Source: Sphingopyxis macrogoltabida
GTDB lineage: Bacteria > Pseudomonadota > Alphaproteobacteria > Sphingomonadales > Sphingomonadaceae
Assembly (NCBI RefSeq): GCF_001314325.1
Contig: NZ_CP009429.1
Coordinates: forward strand, 1,922,501 to 1,986,500
Direction of reading: 5' to 3'
DNA length: 64,000 nt
A model generated the notes under the pieces. It was not told the DNA's origin. It searched no databases and saw only the letters and a list, made by a program, of their open reading frames with translations. The first letter of the stretch is position 1. Each line of letters starts with the position of its first letter. This document shows positions 1 through 10,346 of this stretch, piece after piece. Position numbers and translations under genes: made by a program.

Positions 1-353
1 AATTGCACGGCTACCATCGTCGGGATCATCTTGAACGCAAAGGCAAGCGCATCGCCGACGCTGACGCTCGACCGCGACAGCCAGAGGCGCAGGATACCGA
101 CACCGCCGATGGCCGCGATCACCGCGACGAGCAACTGGAACGGGACCGCCTGCCGCGCACTTTCGCGAAAGCTCGTCATCATCTGCTCGAAGGTCGCGCC
201 GGCGGCGGGCTCGATCGGCGTGGGGCCGAACCAGCTAACCGCCAGCGTCGGCAGGAACAAAAACACCGCGGCGATCGTGCCGGTCAGCGCACTGTGCGAT
301 TTGAGCAGCGTCATGCTGTCTTCCCACGCCGCGCCCATGTCGAATTTTGCCAT
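1..353 (-). CDS. Unrecognised membrane protein, C-terminus outside window
   Basis: Only the first 117 residues are present; the gene runs off the left edge. The ATG at 353 begins [13 protein letters not shown] and is followed by two hydrophobic stretches (about residues 23-42 and 70-90) separated by a polar, Gln/Met-rich loop, so it is an inner-membrane protein. It resembles uncharacterised multi-pass proteins common in sphingomonads, but I cannot name a family. It is divergent from lipB, with 130 bases between the two starts. Confidence 0.6.
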   Translation of the reverse strand, partial: MAKFDMGAAWEDSMTLLKSHSALTGTIAAVFLFLPTLAVSWFGPTPIEPAAGATFEQMMTSFRESARQAVPFQLLVAVIAAIGGVGILRLWLSRSSVSVGDALAFAFKMIPTMVAVQ

Positions 354-483
354 TGATACCCCGTTGTTTTTTATGATCCTGAATGCGGCGAGACTGACAA
401 TCTTCCTTCCCTCTGTCCAGCCTTGTCGCCGATCGCGCTTCTGCCCCTTGCACCGCGCGCCGCATCGGGGCAGGAAGCGCGCA

Positions 484-1137
484 ATGACGCCGCCCCCTCC
501 CCCCGAATGGACCGTCTCGTCGGGCCATACCGATTATGAAACGGCGCTCTTGGACATGGAGAGCCGGGCCGCGGCGATCCATGCCGGGGAAGCGGGCGAG
601 CGCATCTGGCTGCTCGAGCATCCGCCGCTTTATACCGCAGGGACCAGCGCCGATCCCGCCGAGCTGCTCGACCCGCGCTTTCCGGTCTATGACGCCGGGC
701 GCGGCGGGCGTTACACCTATCACGGGCCGGGCCAGCGCGTCGGCTATGTCCAGCTCGACCTCAGCCGGCGCGGGCGCGACGTGCGCGCTTATGTATCGGC
801 GCTCGAAGGCTGGGTGATCGACACGCTCGCCTTGCTGGGGGTCGAATCCCGCCGCGCCGAGGGCCGGATCGGCATCTGGACCGACGACCCGCACGGCCGC
901 GAGGCGAAGATCGGCGCGATCGGCGTGCGCGTGAAACGCTGGGTGACGATGCACGGCTTCTCGCTCAACGTCGCGCCCGACCTGTCGCATTTCGGCGGCA
1001 TCGTGCCGTGCGGGATCGCCGAATTTCCGGTCACCAGCCTCGCCGCGCTCGACAAGCAGGCCTCGTTCGCCGACGTCGATGCGGCGCTGGCGGCAAGCCT
1101 GCCCGCCTTTCTCGACAAGCTTCGGGCAAAAGATTAG
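484..1137 (+). CDS. lipB: Octanoyltransferase LipB
   Basis: Transfers octanoyl groups from octanoyl-ACP to lipoyl domains of 2-oxoacid dehydrogenases and the glycine cleavage H protein, the first step of de novo lipoate attachment, in the cytoplasm. The 217-residue protein has the family signature [12 protein letters not shown] (73-84), the conserved Lys142 in AKIGAIGVR and the acyl-thioester Cys176 in GGIVPCGI. The length is normal for LipB. The frame stays open far upstream, but the ATG at 484 is preceded by an AGGAAG ribosome site and begins just before the conserved domain. A small lipoprotein gene follows after 9 bases. Confidence 0.95.
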   Translation: MTPPPPPEWTVSSGHTDYETALLDMESRAAAIHAGEAGERIWLLEHPPLYTAGTSADPAELLDPRFPVYDAGRGGRYTYHGPGQRVGYVQLDLSRRGRDVRAYVSALEGWVIDTLALLGVESRRAEGRIGIWTDDPHGREAKIGAIGVRVKRWVTMHGFSLNVAPDLSHFGGIVPCGIAEFPVTSLAALDKQASFADVDAALAASLPAFLDKLRAKD

Positions 1138-1146
1138 GAACGGCGC

Positions 1147-1488
1147 ATGACCCGCATCTTTCTTCCCTCGCTCCTGCTTCTCTCGCTTGCCGCCTGCGGC
1201 GGCGGCGACAATGGCGGCAAATCGACCGCCAAGCTCGACGCGGTCGAGGTTCAGCCCGGAACGATCAGCGATTCGATGATCATCCTCGACGATGCGACGA
1301 CCGACGGAACCGCGGTCGACAACAGTGTCCCCGACGACGGCACAGCAAAGCCCGCGGCAAAAACCGAAGCGGACAAGGACGAGACCGACGACGAGGCGAG
1401 CAGCGATAGCGAAAATCCTGACGCCGTCGCCGTACCCGCGGTCAAGAAGGCGGTTACCGTGGAACCCGCCGCCAAAAAGAGCGAATAG
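1147..1488 (+). CDS. Small acidic lipoprotein, unknown function
   Basis: 113 residues. The N-terminus is a type II signal peptide with lipobox LAAC (Cys17), so the mature protein should be lipid-anchored in the envelope. The rest is low-complexity, rich in Asp, Glu, Ala and Thr, with a Lys/Pro/Val-rich tail; no domain is recognisable. It lies 9 bases after lipB on the same strand and may be co-transcribed. It meets queE tail to tail with 3 bases between the stops. No function can be assigned. Confidence 0.7.
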   Translation: MTRIFLPSLLLLSLAACGGGDNGGKSTAKLDAVEVQPGTISDSMIILDDATTDGTAVDNSVPDDGTAKPAAKTEADKDETDDEASSDSENPDAVAVPAVKKAVTVEPAAKKSE

Positions 1489-1491
1489 CGC

Positions 1492-2124
1492 TCAGCGCAG
1501 CCCCAGGCTCTTGTGCGTCTGGAGCGACAGGCGCCAGCGCGGGTCCGCCATCACCAGATCGATGCAGCGCCGGACATTGTCCTCCGCGTGCGGATCGTCG
1601 AGCGGCTGGATCAGCCGGTGCGCGAAATCGAGCGACGCGAGCATTTCGACGTCGCTGCCCGGCTGCGGCCAGACCAGTTTGAGTTCGTCACCACTCCGTT
1701 GCACCAGCTCGCTGCCCGCCTTGGGGCTGATACAGATCCAGTCGATGCTGCGCGGCACCGCCAGCGTGCCGTTGCTTTCGATCGCGATCGTGAAGCCTTG
1801 GGCATGGAGTGCGTCGATCAGCGCGTCATTGACCTGCAGCATCGGCTCGCCGCCGGTGAGCACGACATAGCGGTCCCCCGGCGCTTCACCCCAGCTTTCC
1901 GCAACGACTGCGGCAAGCGCCTCGGCATCGCGATATTTGCCACCGAGCGTCCCGTCGGTGCCGACGAAATCGGTATCGCAGAATTGGCAGATCGCCTTGG
2001 CCCGGTCCTTCTCACGCCCGGTCCAGAGGTTGCATCCGGCGAAGCGGCAGAAAACGGCGCGCCGGCCGGCCTGCGCGCCCTCCCCCTGAAGCGTGAGGAA
2101 AATCTCTTTGACCGCGTAGGTCAT
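1492..2124 (-). CDS. queE: 7-carboxy-7-deazaguanine synthase QueE
   Basis: Radical-SAM enzyme converting 6-carboxytetrahydropterin to 7-carboxy-7-deazaguanine in the queuosine/preQ0 pathway. The 210-residue protein carries the Burkholderia-type cluster motif C31-x14-C46-x2-C49 instead of CxxxCxxC, followed by the SAM-binding TGGEP and ESNGT motifs. The start is set by a four-base ATGA overlap with the queC stop (2121-2124), which suggests translational coupling. QueD is not in the window. Confidence 0.95.
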   Translation of the reverse strand: MTYAVKEIFLTLQGEGAQAGRRAVFCRFAGCNLWTGREKDRAKAICQFCDTDFVGTDGTLGGKYRDAEALAAVVAESWGEAPGDRYVVLTGGEPMLQVNDALIDALHAQGFTIAIESNGTLAVPRSIDWICISPKAGSELVQRSGDELKLVWPQPGSDVEMLASLDFAHRLIQPLDDPHAEDNVRRCIDLVMADPRWRLSLQTHKSLGLR

Positions 2125-2810
2125 GCGCCGGTGTAGCGGGTCGGGTCGGGCAGCCCGGCGTCGGCGAAGCCCTTGCTGCGCAGGCGGCAACTGTCGCACA
2201 GGCCGCAGTGGAGATGATCGGGGGTGGGATCATAGCAGGACCAGCTCATCCCCGCGTCCATGCCCAGCCGCGCCGCCTCGGCCGCGATGTCGGCCTTGGT
2301 CATATGCTGGAGCGGCGCGTGGATGTGGAAATCGACCCCCTTGTCGCCATCGCGCGTCGCGAGCCGGGCCAGATCCTGAAATCCGGCGATGAATTCGGGG
2401 CGGCAGTCGGGGTAGCCCGAATAGTCGAGCGCATTGACCCCGATGACGATGTCCTGCGCCTGCCGCGCTTCGGCAAGGCCGAGCGTCAGCGACAGGAAAA
2501 TGAGGTTGCGGGCGGGAACATAGGTAATCGGGACATCGTCGCCGACACCATCCTTGGGGACGTCAATATCAGCGGTCAGCGCCGAGCCGCCAAAGCGGCG
2601 AAGATCGAGCGGCAGGACGATATGCTCGGCCGCGCCGACATCGCGTGCAATGCGCGCAGCCGATTCCAGTTCGACGCGATGGCGCTGGTTATAATCGATC
2701 GTCAGCGCGACGATGCGCGCGCCGGCTTCGCGCGCAAGGCCCGCGCAAACCATCGAGTCCAGTCCGCCCGAGAGAAGGACGATCAGCGTTTTTCCGGCAA
2801 GATTCTGCAT
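2121..2810 (-). CDS. queC: 7-cyano-7-deazaguanine synthase QueC
   Basis: ATP-dependent conversion of 7-carboxy-7-deazaguanine to preQ0. The 229-residue protein has the N-type ATP pyrophosphatase loop SGGLDS (14-19) and four zinc-binding cysteines near the C-terminus (192, 202, 205, 208). The frame extends upstream, but the ATG at 2810 (MQNLAGKT) starts at the usual place for the family. It is first in the queC-queE operon. The leader, 2811 to about 2940, contains one 8-bp hairpin (CGGCCCTT with AAGGGCCG, near 2862-2891). I cannot match it to a known preQ1 riboswitch class. Confidence 0.95.
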   Translation of the reverse strand: MQNLAGKTLIVLLSGGLDSMVCAGLAREAGARIVALTIDYNQRHRVELESAARIARDVGAAEHIVLPLDLRRFGGSALTADIDVPKDGVGDDVPITYVPARNLIFLSLTLGLAEARQAQDIVIGVNALDYSGYPDCRPEFIAGFQDLARLATRDGDKGVDFHIHAPLQHMTKADIAAEAARLGMDAGMSWSCYDPTPDHLHCGLCDSCRLRSKGFADAGLPDPTRYTGA

Positions 2811-3004
2811 CGGCGCCCGATACGCCTGCACCAAAGGCGGCGCAAGGGGCGGCTCGGCCCTTCCCTTACCAAAAGAAAGGGCCGCACGGCTTTCGCTATA
2901 CGGCCCAAGTCGGCAAGAAGCCGTTAGGGAGAAGGACACACATCGGTGCGTCGTGATCCCGAAGCTAATTGCCGATGGTTAACATCGCGTTACGAAACCG
3001 GCGG

Positions 3005-3421
3005 TCAGTTCGCCGCGGTGCAGGCCCCCACCCGCCGCGCCTCGATCGCCTGCGAGAAAGGCCGGCCTTCGGCGATGCCCTGCGTATCGATCTGAACCAG
3101 TCGGTTGGTTTCGGCCCGGATGCTGGTCCGGCCATGCCCCGCGCCGGGGCAGGTATAGTGGACCGTCACCGACTTCGGCGCGTCCTCGATGATATAGCGC
3201 GAGCAGCCCGAGCGCGGGTGGTAGATCTGGATCATCCGCCGGGCATCGCCGAGGCAGAAGGTCTTGACCACATCGGGCTTGCCGCGTTCGCGAAGCTGCC
3301 AGCTCCCCTTTTCGAGCCGGTCGAGCATCGCCAGCGACGGCGCCTGCGCGGGCACGGCGCTCGCACCGGCAAAGGCAAACGCCATCAGAGACCATCGTAT
3401 GAAGGGAGTCGAGATCGCCAT
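3005..3421 (-). CDS. DUF3617-like secreted protein
   Basis: 138 residues beginning with a cleavable signal peptide (hydrophobic core SLMAFAFAGASA, likely cut after VPAQA near residue 26). The mature part has the pattern of DUF3617 proteins: an opening G-x-W-Q-L-R, then Cys residues (FCLGD, SGCSRY, YTCPG, GAC) probably forming two disulfides in the periplasm. DUF3617 has no established function. It stands alone between queC and hslO. Family assignment is by pattern only. Confidence 0.65.
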   Translation of the reverse strand: MAISTPFIRWSLMAFAFAGASAVPAQAPSLAMLDRLEKGSWQLRERGKPDVVKTFCLGDARRMIQIYHPRSGCSRYIIEDAPKSVTVHYTCPGAGHGRTSIRAETNRLVQIDTQGIAEGRPFSQAIEARRVGACTAAN

Positions 3422-3568
3422 TTCTACCTATCCATTGGCCGCCCGATACGGGCGAAATTGCGACCCCGTTTGATACAAGCTAGCGATGCCCCGACAGGAT
3501 TTCAACCGCTTGGCGCTGGATTGCCTCGCTTCGCCGTCTCGATTTGCGACGAAATGCCACGGGCCCGC

Positions 3569-4483
3569 TCAGGGGCGCGACGCGATGTCTTCGAGAGCGA
3601 TCGGAAAAATGCGCGAGCAAAAGGCGCAGTCGACGACGATTTTCCCTTGCTCGTCGGCCATATCCTGCCGCTCGGTCTCGGGAAATTGTGCGAGCACGCC
3701 GGCGAAATAATCGGGGCTGCACCGGCAGCCGCGCGAGACCGCCGCGCCGGGCTCGATCCGCACCTCGTCCTCGTGGAACAACCGCCACGCAAGCGTTTCC
3801 AGCGAGGTCGCCGGATCGGTCAGTTCCTCGTCTTTCAGCGTCGCGCCGATCGTCTTCGCATGCTCCCATTCGGGAAGATCGTGGCGGACATGCAGGCGGT
3901 CGCGCCCGACCTCGCCCTCGGGAAGGTGCTGGAGCAGCATCCCGCCGGCGACGCAGCCGGCTTCGGCATCGTGGCGCGCGGCGAGCTTGATCAGGCTCGA
4001 AATCTGCTCCGACTGCTCGAAATAATGCTCGGCGGCGGCGCCGATCGAGGCGCCCTCAAGCGGCACGATGCCCTGATAGCGCTCACCGGTCGCCTCCTGA
4101 TCGAAGGTGATCGCGAGGAAGCCCTCGCCGAACAGCGCGAACAGCGTCGGGTCCGAGCCCACTTCGGCCAGCCGCTCGGCGTCGAACTTCAGATAGCCGC
4201 GCAGTTCGCCGCCGCGATAGTCGCAGACGAGCAGTTCGACCGGCCCGCCGCCGGTCTGCGCCTGCAGCGTCATCTGCCCGCCTTCGGTCTTGAGCGTCGA
4301 GCCGAGCAACACGGTCAGGACAAGCGCCTCGGCGAGCAGCTTTTCGGCGACCGGCGGATAGCTGTGCGCCGCCATGATCGTGTTGAGCACGGGGCCGAGC
4401 CGCACGAACCGGCCGCGGACATGCCGCGCCGCGATGGTGAAGACCAGCGGCTGGTCGAACCAGGTTTCGATCGTCTCGCTCAT
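3569..4483 (-). CDS. hslO: Hsp33 redox-regulated chaperone HslO
   Basis: Cytosolic holdase activated by oxidative unfolding. 304 residues; the C-terminal redox zinc switch is complete (Cys253 and Cys255 in CRC, Cys286 and Cys289 in CAFC). The start overlaps the argF stop by ATGA (4480-4483), making it the last gene of argD-argF-hslO. This links a stress chaperone to arginine synthesis by position only. Upstream in-frame sequence lies inside argF and was rejected as a start. Confidence 0.95.
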   Translation of the reverse strand: MSETIETWFDQPLVFTIAARHVRGRFVRLGPVLNTIMAAHSYPPVAEKLLAEALVLTVLLGSTLKTEGGQMTLQAQTGGGPVELLVCDYRGGELRGYLKFDAERLAEVGSDPTLFALFGEGFLAITFDQEATGERYQGIVPLEGASIGAAAEHYFEQSEQISSLIKLAARHDAEAGCVAGGMLLQHLPEGEVGRDRLHVRHDLPEWEHAKTIGATLKDEELTDPATSLETLAWRLFHEDEVRIEPGAAVSRGCRCSPDYFAGVLAQFPETERQDMADEQGKIVVDCAFCSRIFPIALEDIASRP

Positions 4484-5403
4484 AGCTTGCCGAGTGCCCA
4501 GAGCAGGATCGACTTCTGCGCGTGGACGCGGTTTTCGGCTTCGTCCCAAATCCGCGATTGCGGGCCGTCCATCACCGCGTCGACCACTTCTTCGCCGCGA
4601 TGCGCGGGAAGGCAGTGGAGGAAGATCGCATCATCCTTCGCCGCGGCCATCAACCGTTCGTCGACCTGATAGGGCGCCATCGCCGCGAGCTTGTTGTGCG
4701 CATGATCCTGTCCCATCGACACCCAGGTGTCGGTGACGACGAGGTCGGCGCCGGCCGCCGCTTCGCGTGCGTCGCGCAAGATGTCGATACGGCTACCCTT
4801 CGCGCGCGCCGCCTCGACGAACGTCGCATCGGGATCATAGCCCTGCGGGACGCCGGCGCGGATATGAAAGCCGAACAGTCCGGCCGCCTCGATCAGCGAA
4901 GCGAGCACATTGTTGCCGTCGCCGAGCCAGGCGAGTTCGAGACCGGGGAGCGACTTGCCGCTTTCGACGATCGTCAGCAGGTCGGCGACGATCTGGCACG
5001 GATGCGACAGGTCGGTCAGCCCGTTGATCACCGGGACGCTCGCATATTCGGCCAGTTCCTCGGCCTTTTCATGATGGTCGGTGCGGATCATGATCGCGTC
5101 GGCATAGCGCGACAGGACGCGCGCCGTGTCGGCGATCGTCTCGCCGCGGCCGAGCTGGGTCACGCCCGCATCCATGATCATCGACGCGCCGCCGAGCTGG
5201 CGGATCGCGATGTCGAACGACGCGCGGGTGCGGGTCGAATTCTTCTCGAACACCATCGCCAGTACATGCCCGGCAAGCGGGGCATCGGCATCGGCTTTCG
5301 CCTTGGGCCAGCCCGCGCGCGCCGCCTTGCGGTCGATGGCGTTGGCAAGCATCGCCGCGACCGCGTCCCCGCCCGCGTCGGACAGGTTCAGGAAATTCCG
5401 CAT
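4480..5403 (-). CDS. argF: Ornithine carbamoyltransferase ArgF
   Basis: Makes citrulline from ornithine and carbamoyl phosphate in arginine biosynthesis. 307 residues with the carbamoyl-phosphate loop STRTR (56-60), the ornithine-binding D-x-W-x-S-M-G segment and the HCLP motif (263-266). ATG at 5403 follows the argD stop by 31 bases, and the stop is ATGA-overlapped with hslO. Length and motifs are standard for the anabolic enzyme. Confidence 0.96.
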   Translation of the reverse strand: MRNFLNLSDAGGDAVAAMLANAIDRKAARAGWPKAKADADAPLAGHVLAMVFEKNSTRTRASFDIAIRQLGGASMIMDAGVTQLGRGETIADTARVLSRYADAIMIRTDHHEKAEELAEYASVPVINGLTDLSHPCQIVADLLTIVESGKSLPGLELAWLGDGNNVLASLIEAAGLFGFHIRAGVPQGYDPDATFVEAARAKGSRIDILRDAREAAAGADLVVTDTWVSMGQDHAHNKLAAMAPYQVDERLMAAAKDDAIFLHCLPAHRGEEVVDAVMDGPQSRIWDEAENRVHAQKSILLWALGKL

Positions 5404-5434
5404 CACGCCCTCCGTTCTGCAGGAACGGAAAACA

Positions 5435-6622
5435 TCAGGACTCGGGCGGCGTATAGCTCGCCGCGCCTGCCGACAGTTTCTCGATGAATTCGGCGATATG
5501 GCTGTCGTCGATGTTGAGCGGCGGCAGCACGCGGACGACATTCTCCCCCGCCGCGACGGTGAGCAGCCCATGATCGTCACGCAGGTGCGCGACGAAGGCG
5601 CGGCTGTCCGAATTAAGCTTGAGGCCGAGCATCAGGCCGACGCCGCGGACGCTGTCGAAGAGCTGGTCGTGGTTCGGAATGAGTTGTTCGAGCGCGCCGC
5701 GCAGCCGTTCGCCGGTCGCCTTGACCGACGCGAGGAAACCTTCCTCGAGCACGACGTCGAGTACCGCCTGCCCCGCCGCGCAGGCGAGCGGGTTACCGCC
5801 ATAGGTCGACCCGTGCGTGCCGATGACCATGCCGCGCGCCGCCTTTTCGGTCGCGAGGCACGCGCCCATCGGGAAGCCGCCGCCGATACCCTTGGCACTC
5901 GCCATGATGTCGGGGGTGACGCCATAATGCTCATAGGCATAGAGATGGCCGGTCCGCGCGACACCGCACTGGACTTCGTCGAAGACGAGCATCAGGTCGC
6001 GCTTGTCGCAAACATCGCGCAGCGCCTGCAGGAACGGCTGCGACGCGGGGCGGATGCCGCCCTCGCCCTGAATCGGTTCGACAAGGAAGCCCGCCGTATT
6101 GTCGTCGACCAGATCGAGCGCAGCGTTGATGTCATCGAACGGCGCGTAAGCGAAGCCCGGCAGCAGCGGATCGAAACCCTTGCGCAGCTTTTCCTGGTTG
6201 GTCGCCGAGATCGTCCCGAGCGTGCGGCCGTGGAAGGCGTTGTTGAAGGTGATCAGCGTGTGCTTCTGCGGATTGTCCCCGCTCGAATGATAGGCGCGCG
6301 CGGTCTTGATCGCGCATTCGACCGCCTCGGCGCCCGAATTGGTGAGGAAGACCGTGTCGGCAAAAGTGTTCTCGACCAGCCGCGCGGCATAGGCCTCGCC
6401 CTGCGGGCTGCCGTAGAGGTTCGACACGTGCATCAGCGTCGCGGCCTGCTCCTGAATCGCCTTGGTCAGGTGCGGATGACCATGACCGAGCAGGTTGACC
6501 GCGATGCCGCTCGCGAAGTCGAGATAACGCTCGCCGCGCTCGCCGATCAGATAAGCGCCCTCGCCACGCACCGGACGCACACCGCACCGGGGGTATACGG
6601 GCATCAGCGGCGTGATCGTCAT
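5435..6622 (-). CDS. argD: Acetylornithine/succinyldiaminopimelate aminotransferase ArgD
   Basis: PLP class III aminotransferase of arginine (and possibly lysine) synthesis. 395 residues; PLP lysine is Lys244 in [11 protein letters not shown], and Asp215 in FDEVQ contacts the pyridine nitrogen. An in-frame GTG lies at 6631, but the ATG at 6622 has an AAAGG ribosome site at proper spacing, so it was chosen. First gene of the argD-argF-hslO operon. Confidence 0.95.
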   Translation of the reverse strand: MTITPLMPVYPRCGVRPVRGEGAYLIGERGERYLDFASGIAVNLLGHGHPHLTKAIQEQAATLMHVSNLYGSPQGEAYAARLVENTFADTVFLTNSGAEAVECAIKTARAYHSSGDNPQKHTLITFNNAFHGRTLGTISATNQEKLRKGFDPLLPGFAYAPFDDINAALDLVDDNTAGFLVEPIQGEGGIRPASQPFLQALRDVCDKRDLMLVFDEVQCGVARTGHLYAYEHYGVTPDIMASAKGIGGGFPMGACLATEKAARGMVIGTHGSTYGGNPLACAAGQAVLDVVLEEGFLASVKATGERLRGALEQLIPNHDQLFDSVRGVGLMLGLKLNSDSRAFVAHLRDDHGLLTVAAGENVVRVLPPLNIDDSHIAEFIEKLSAGAASYTPPES

Positions 6623-6737
6623 GGCAGGCACCTTTCAGTCAAAAGTAAAAAGGCGACCACAAAACGGGCCGCCCTTGGTCGGACCGCCCCTATACTGCCG
6701 CAGCCGGAGCCGCGTCAACACGCGGGGCGCGACGGGT

Positions 6738-7724
6738 TCAGAGCGACTTGCCCGCCTCCATCGTCAGCGTCAGCGAATGCTTGCGCGCTTCGGGATCGTA
6801 CATCGACGACGCGACGATCACTTCGTCGACGCCCGTGCGTTCGACGAAGGCCTTGAGCCCCGCCGCAACGTCGTCGGCGGTTCCGACCGCCGAACATTGC
6901 AAGACATGGTCGAGGATCGCGCGCGCATTCGGCGGCAGGCTGTCCTTATAGCCTGCAAGCGGCGGTTTCATCTTGCCCGGATTGCCGGTGCGCAATGCGA
7001 CGAAGGCCTGTTGCTGCGACGAAGCGAGCAGTTCGGCTTCCTCGCGTGTGTCGGCGGCGAAGACATTGAACGCCGCCGCGGCATAAGGCTCGGACAATTG
7101 TGCCGAAGGTTTGAAGTTGCGGCGATAGATGTCGAGCGCTTCGTCGAGCGCGTCGGGCGCGAAATGGCTGGCGAAGGCATAGGGTAGCCCGAGCATCGCG
7201 GCGAGCTGCGCGCCGAACAGGCTCGACCCCAATATCCAGAGCGGGACATGCGTCCCCTCGCCGGGCACGGCGCGGATGCCGAGTTGCTCGTCACCCGCCA
7301 GAAAGGCCTGGAGCTCGACGACATCCTGCGGAAACTGCCGCTCGTCGCTCGCGAGATTGCGGCGCAGCGCCCGCGCGACAATGCCGTCCGACCCCGGCGC
7401 GCGCCCGAGCCCGAGATCAACGCGGCCCGGAAACAGCGCCTCCAACGTCCCGAACTGCTCGGCGATCACCATCGGCGCGTGGTTCGGCAGCATGATGCCG
7501 CCCGCGCCGATGCGGATCGTCGAGGTCGCTTGCCCGATATGCGCGAGCACCACCGACGTCGCGGCACTGGCGATCCCCGCCATCCCGTGATGTTCCGCGA
7601 CCCAATAGCGTTCGTAACCGAGCGCCTCGGCATGACGGGCCAGATCGGCGGCGTTGGCGAGCGACTGAGCGATCGAACCGGTGTCGGTAACGGGTACGAG
7701 ATCGAGGAAGGAGAGTTTCGTCAT
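6738..7724 (-). CDS. LLM-class flavin-dependent oxidoreductase (YhbW/MsnO8 type)
   Basis: 328-residue bacterial-luciferase-like monooxygenase (TIM barrel, FMNH2-dependent). Features include the N-terminal [22 protein letters not shown] and the [12 protein letters not shown] segment of the single-component group. The substrate is unknown. ATG at 7724 follows a GGAAGGAGAG ribosome site; the earlier in-frame start at 7775 lacks one. It stands 115 bases upstream of argD on the same strand and is divergent from yqiJ. Confidence 0.85.
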   Translation of the reverse strand: MTKLSFLDLVPVTDTGSIAQSLANAADLARHAEALGYERYWVAEHHGMAGIASAATSVVLAHIGQATSTIRIGAGGIMLPNHAPMVIAEQFGTLEALFPGRVDLGLGRAPGSDGIVARALRRNLASDERQFPQDVVELQAFLAGDEQLGIRAVPGEGTHVPLWILGSSLFGAQLAAMLGLPYAFASHFAPDALDEALDIYRRNFKPSAQLSEPYAAAAFNVFAADTREEAELLASSQQQAFVALRTGNPGKMKPPLAGYKDSLPPNARAILDHVLQCSAVGTADDVAAGLKAFVERTGVDEVIVASSMYDPEARKHSLTLTMEAGKSL

Positions 7725-7897
7725 GAAACCGATATGCGGTGAGCAGGCCGGCGATTCAAGCAGCCGTCCGGTCATTCAAACGAGGCGGCACCGATCATCA
7801 TAGCGAACGCAGTCCGACCAGCCGCCGCAATGCGCCGGCGTTTGCTTCCAATACAGCTGCGCTTGCCAAAGATGGCATTGATGGCCAAGAAAAGCCG

Positions 7898-8521
7898 ATG
7901 TTCGATCAGCTCCTTGCCCCCGAAAATGTCGTGTTCAGTTCGGCGCTGCTGTTGATGCTTCTGATCGGCGTGGTCCAGGCGACGGGGCTTTCGGGCGACA
8001 TCGACGGGATGGATATGGACGCGACCGGCGACGCAAGCGCTGCGAATGCGCTCCTCGCTTGGGCGGGGATCGGGCGCGTCCCGTTTCTGATGTGGCTGGT
8101 GCTGTTTCTGGCCATCTTCGGTGCATTGGGGCTGGGACTCCAGCAATTGATGACCGCACTGACCGGCGGGGCGGGATCGAATTTGCTGATGGTGCCACTG
8201 ACCGCACTGGCTGCCCTGCCCCCGACCAGTGCCGCTGCACGGATCGTCGGCCGGATATTTCCCGGCCTCGAAACCACCGCGATCGACCGCGACGAACTCA
8301 TCGGACTCTACGCGCAGATCAGCATCGGTACGGCGCGTGAAGGCCATCCCGCCCGCGCCCAGGTTATCGACCGGCACGGGCAGACACATCAGATCATGGT
8401 CGAACCCGACAGCCCCGACCAGGTTTTCCAGACGGGCGAAAAACTCTTGTTAGTCAAACGCGAAGGCGAATTGTTCAAGGGATTCACGAACGGCGATTTC
8501 TATTTACCCCGGCTCGACTGA
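7898..8521 (+). CDS. YqiJ/NfeD-like membrane protein, flotillin partner
   Basis: 207 residues: two or three N-terminal membrane segments (about 12-28, 64-84 and 95-115), then a C-terminal soluble domain rich in beta strands, which fits the OB-fold of YqiJ/NfeD proteins. Such proteins are encoded next to flotillins and are thought to act in membrane microdomain assembly. The flotillin gene follows 63 bases downstream. The start was chosen where homology should begin; upstream in-frame sequence is low-complexity and unlike the family. Confidence 0.75.
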   Translation: MFDQLLAPENVVFSSALLLMLLIGVVQATGLSGDIDGMDMDATGDASAANALLAWAGIGRVPFLMWLVLFLAIFGALGLGLQQLMTALTGGAGSNLLMVPLTALAALPPTSAAARIVGRIFPGLETTAIDRDELIGLYAQISIGTAREGHPARAQVIDRHGQTHQIMVEPDSPDQVFQTGEKLLLVKREGELFKGFTNGDFYLPRLD

Positions 8522-8584
8522 TCCTAATATCGATCATCGGCCTTCCAAAGTCTGGAAGCGCGAATCGGGGGTTATGGACAGTCC

Positions 8585-10279
8585 ATGATTGAAATCGCCA
8601 TCTACGCCGGGATCGGGCTTGCCGCCCTGTTGATCCTGGGACTTATCATCACGCGACTTTATCGCCGCGCCACCAAGGAAATAGCGTTTGTACGCACCGG
8701 CTTTCGCGGCGAACGCGTCGTGATGAACGGCGGCGCGCTGGTGTTGCCCGTGTTGCACGAAACGATGCCGGTCAACATGAACACGGTGCGGCTGGCGGTT
8801 GAGCGCAAGAATACCGACGCGCTGATCACCCTCGACCGGCTGCGCATCGACGTGAAGGCCGAATTCTACGTCCGCGTCCGCCCCGACGGCGGCGCCATCG
8901 CCATGGCGGCGCAGACGCTGGGCCTGCGCACCATGAATCCCGAGGCGCTGAAGGATCTCGTCGAAGGCAAGTTCGTCGATGCGCTGCGTTCGGTCGCCGC
9001 CGGGATGACGATGAACCAGTTGCACGAGCAGCGCGCCGATTTCGTTCAGAAGGTACAGCAGGTCAGTTCGAACGACTTGGCGATGAACGGTCTCGAACTG
9101 GAATCAGTTTCGCTGACCGGCCTCGACCAGACGTCGATCGAGCATTTCAATGCCAACAACGCCTTCGATGCCGAGGGTCTGACGAAACTGACCGAACAGA
9201 TCGAACTGCGCAAGAAGGCGCGCAACGACATCGAGCAGGACACGCGCGTCCAGATCGAAACCAAGAATCTGGAAGCCGACAAACGCAGCTTCGAAATCTC
9301 GCGCGACAACGAGTTCGCCAAGCTGAGCCAGGAACGCGAGATCGAAATACGCCGTGCCGAGCAGGCCGCCGAAGTCGCGCGCGAACAGGCGCAGCGCAAT
9401 CAGGAAGCCGAAAACGCGCGAATTCAGGCCAAGCAATTGGTCGATGCGAAACAGATCGAAGCCGACCGGGCCATCGAGGAAGCGCGCATTGCCCAGGAAC
9501 AGGCGATCGAACTTGCCCGGCAGGAACAGCAGATCCTGATCCAGAACAAGAGCCGCGAAGAAAGTCAGGCGCGCGCCGAAGCCGATAATGCGCGTGCGAC
9601 CGCGGTGGCCGCCGAAGAGCAGGTATCGACCGCGCGCGAAACGGAGATTGCCGAGCGATCGAAGCGCATCGAGCTGATCGAGGCGGCCAAGGAAGCCGAA
9701 CGTCAGGCAATTTCGGTGAAGGTGCACGCCGAAGCGGAAAAGGAAGCCGCGTCGAACCGCGCCTCGGCGTTGCGCCTCGAGGCCGAAGGCGAAGCCGAAG
9801 CCGAAAAATTGCGCGCCGAGGCGGCGCGCGTCCGTTTCGAGGTCGAAGCGGCAGGCCAGCGCGCGATCAACGAAGCGGCGAACATCCTTTCGTCGGGGCA
9901 GATATCGCTGCAGACGAAGATGGCACTGCTCAAGGTGCTGCCCGAGGTCGTCCGCGAAGCGGCGAAACCGATGGAGGCGATCGATTCCATCAAGATCGTG
10001 CAGGTCGACGGCCTTGGCCAGAATGCCGGTGGGTCATCCCTCGCCAGCGGCGATCCGGGCAGCGGCAATCTTGCCAGCAACGCCGTATCCGCAGCCCTCG
10101 CCTATCGGGCGCAAGCGCCCGTCATCGACAGCCTGATGAAGGAATTGGGTTTTGACGGCGGGTCGCTCGACGCGCTGGTCAAGGGGGCGGCAACCACGCC
10201 TGTCGAGGCCCCGCTCGTTGAGGCCGTCGAAAAGCCAAATCGCAAACGCGGCACTTCCACGGCAACCGATATCGAATAG
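8585..10279 (+). CDS. Flotillin family SPFH protein (YqiK-like)
   Basis: 564 residues: one N-terminal membrane helix (about 5-23), an SPFH domain (about 30-200), then a long Glu/Ala/Arg/Gln-rich coiled coil (about 200-440) and a Gly/Ser-rich linker with a short C-terminal tail. Flotillins oligomerise on the cytoplasmic face of the inner membrane. The pairing with the YqiJ-like gene is the usual arrangement. Transcription should end at the strong hairpin 22 bases after the stop. Confidence 0.9.
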   Translation: MIEIAIYAGIGLAALLILGLIITRLYRRATKEIAFVRTGFRGERVVMNGGALVLPVLHETMPVNMNTVRLAVERKNTDALITLDRLRIDVKAEFYVRVRPDGGAIAMAAQTLGLRTMNPEALKDLVEGKFVDALRSVAAGMTMNQLHEQRADFVQKVQQVSSNDLAMNGLELESVSLTGLDQTSIEHFNANNAFDAEGLTKLTEQIELRKKARNDIEQDTRVQIETKNLEADKRSFEISRDNEFAKLSQEREIEIRRAEQAAEVAREQAQRNQEAENARIQAKQLVDAKQIEADRAIEEARIAQEQAIELARQEQQILIQNKSREESQARAEADNARATAVAAEEQVSTARETEIAERSKRIELIEAAKEAERQAISVKVHAEAEKEAASNRASALRLEAEGEAEAEKLRAEAARVRFEVEAAGQRAINEAANILSSGQISLQTKMALLKVLPEVVREAAKPMEAIDSIKIVQVDGLGQNAGGSSLASGDPGSGNLASNAVSAALAYRAQAPVIDSLMKELGFDGGSLDALVKGAATTPVEAPLVEAVEKPNRKRGTSTATDIE

Positions 10280-10300
10280 CGCCGGGCGCCCATCCCCACA

Positions 10301-10341
10301 CGCCGAACCCGATGGCGAACCGATCGCCATCGGGTTCGGCG
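10301..10341. terminator. Bidirectional hairpin terminator between flotillin and Lrp genes
   Basis: A perfect 18-bp stem (left arm 10301-10318, five-base loop ACCGA, right arm 10324-10341) sits exactly between the convergent flotillin and Lrp genes. There is no clear T-tract on the plus side, but stem strength and position argue for a terminator serving both strands. Confidence 0.75.
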
Positions 10342-10346
10342 ACTAG

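Noticed and set aside
2811..2940. Possible preQ1 riboswitch ahead of queC
   Set aside because: Only one hairpin is seen; the conserved preQ1-I or preQ1-II cores could not be found.
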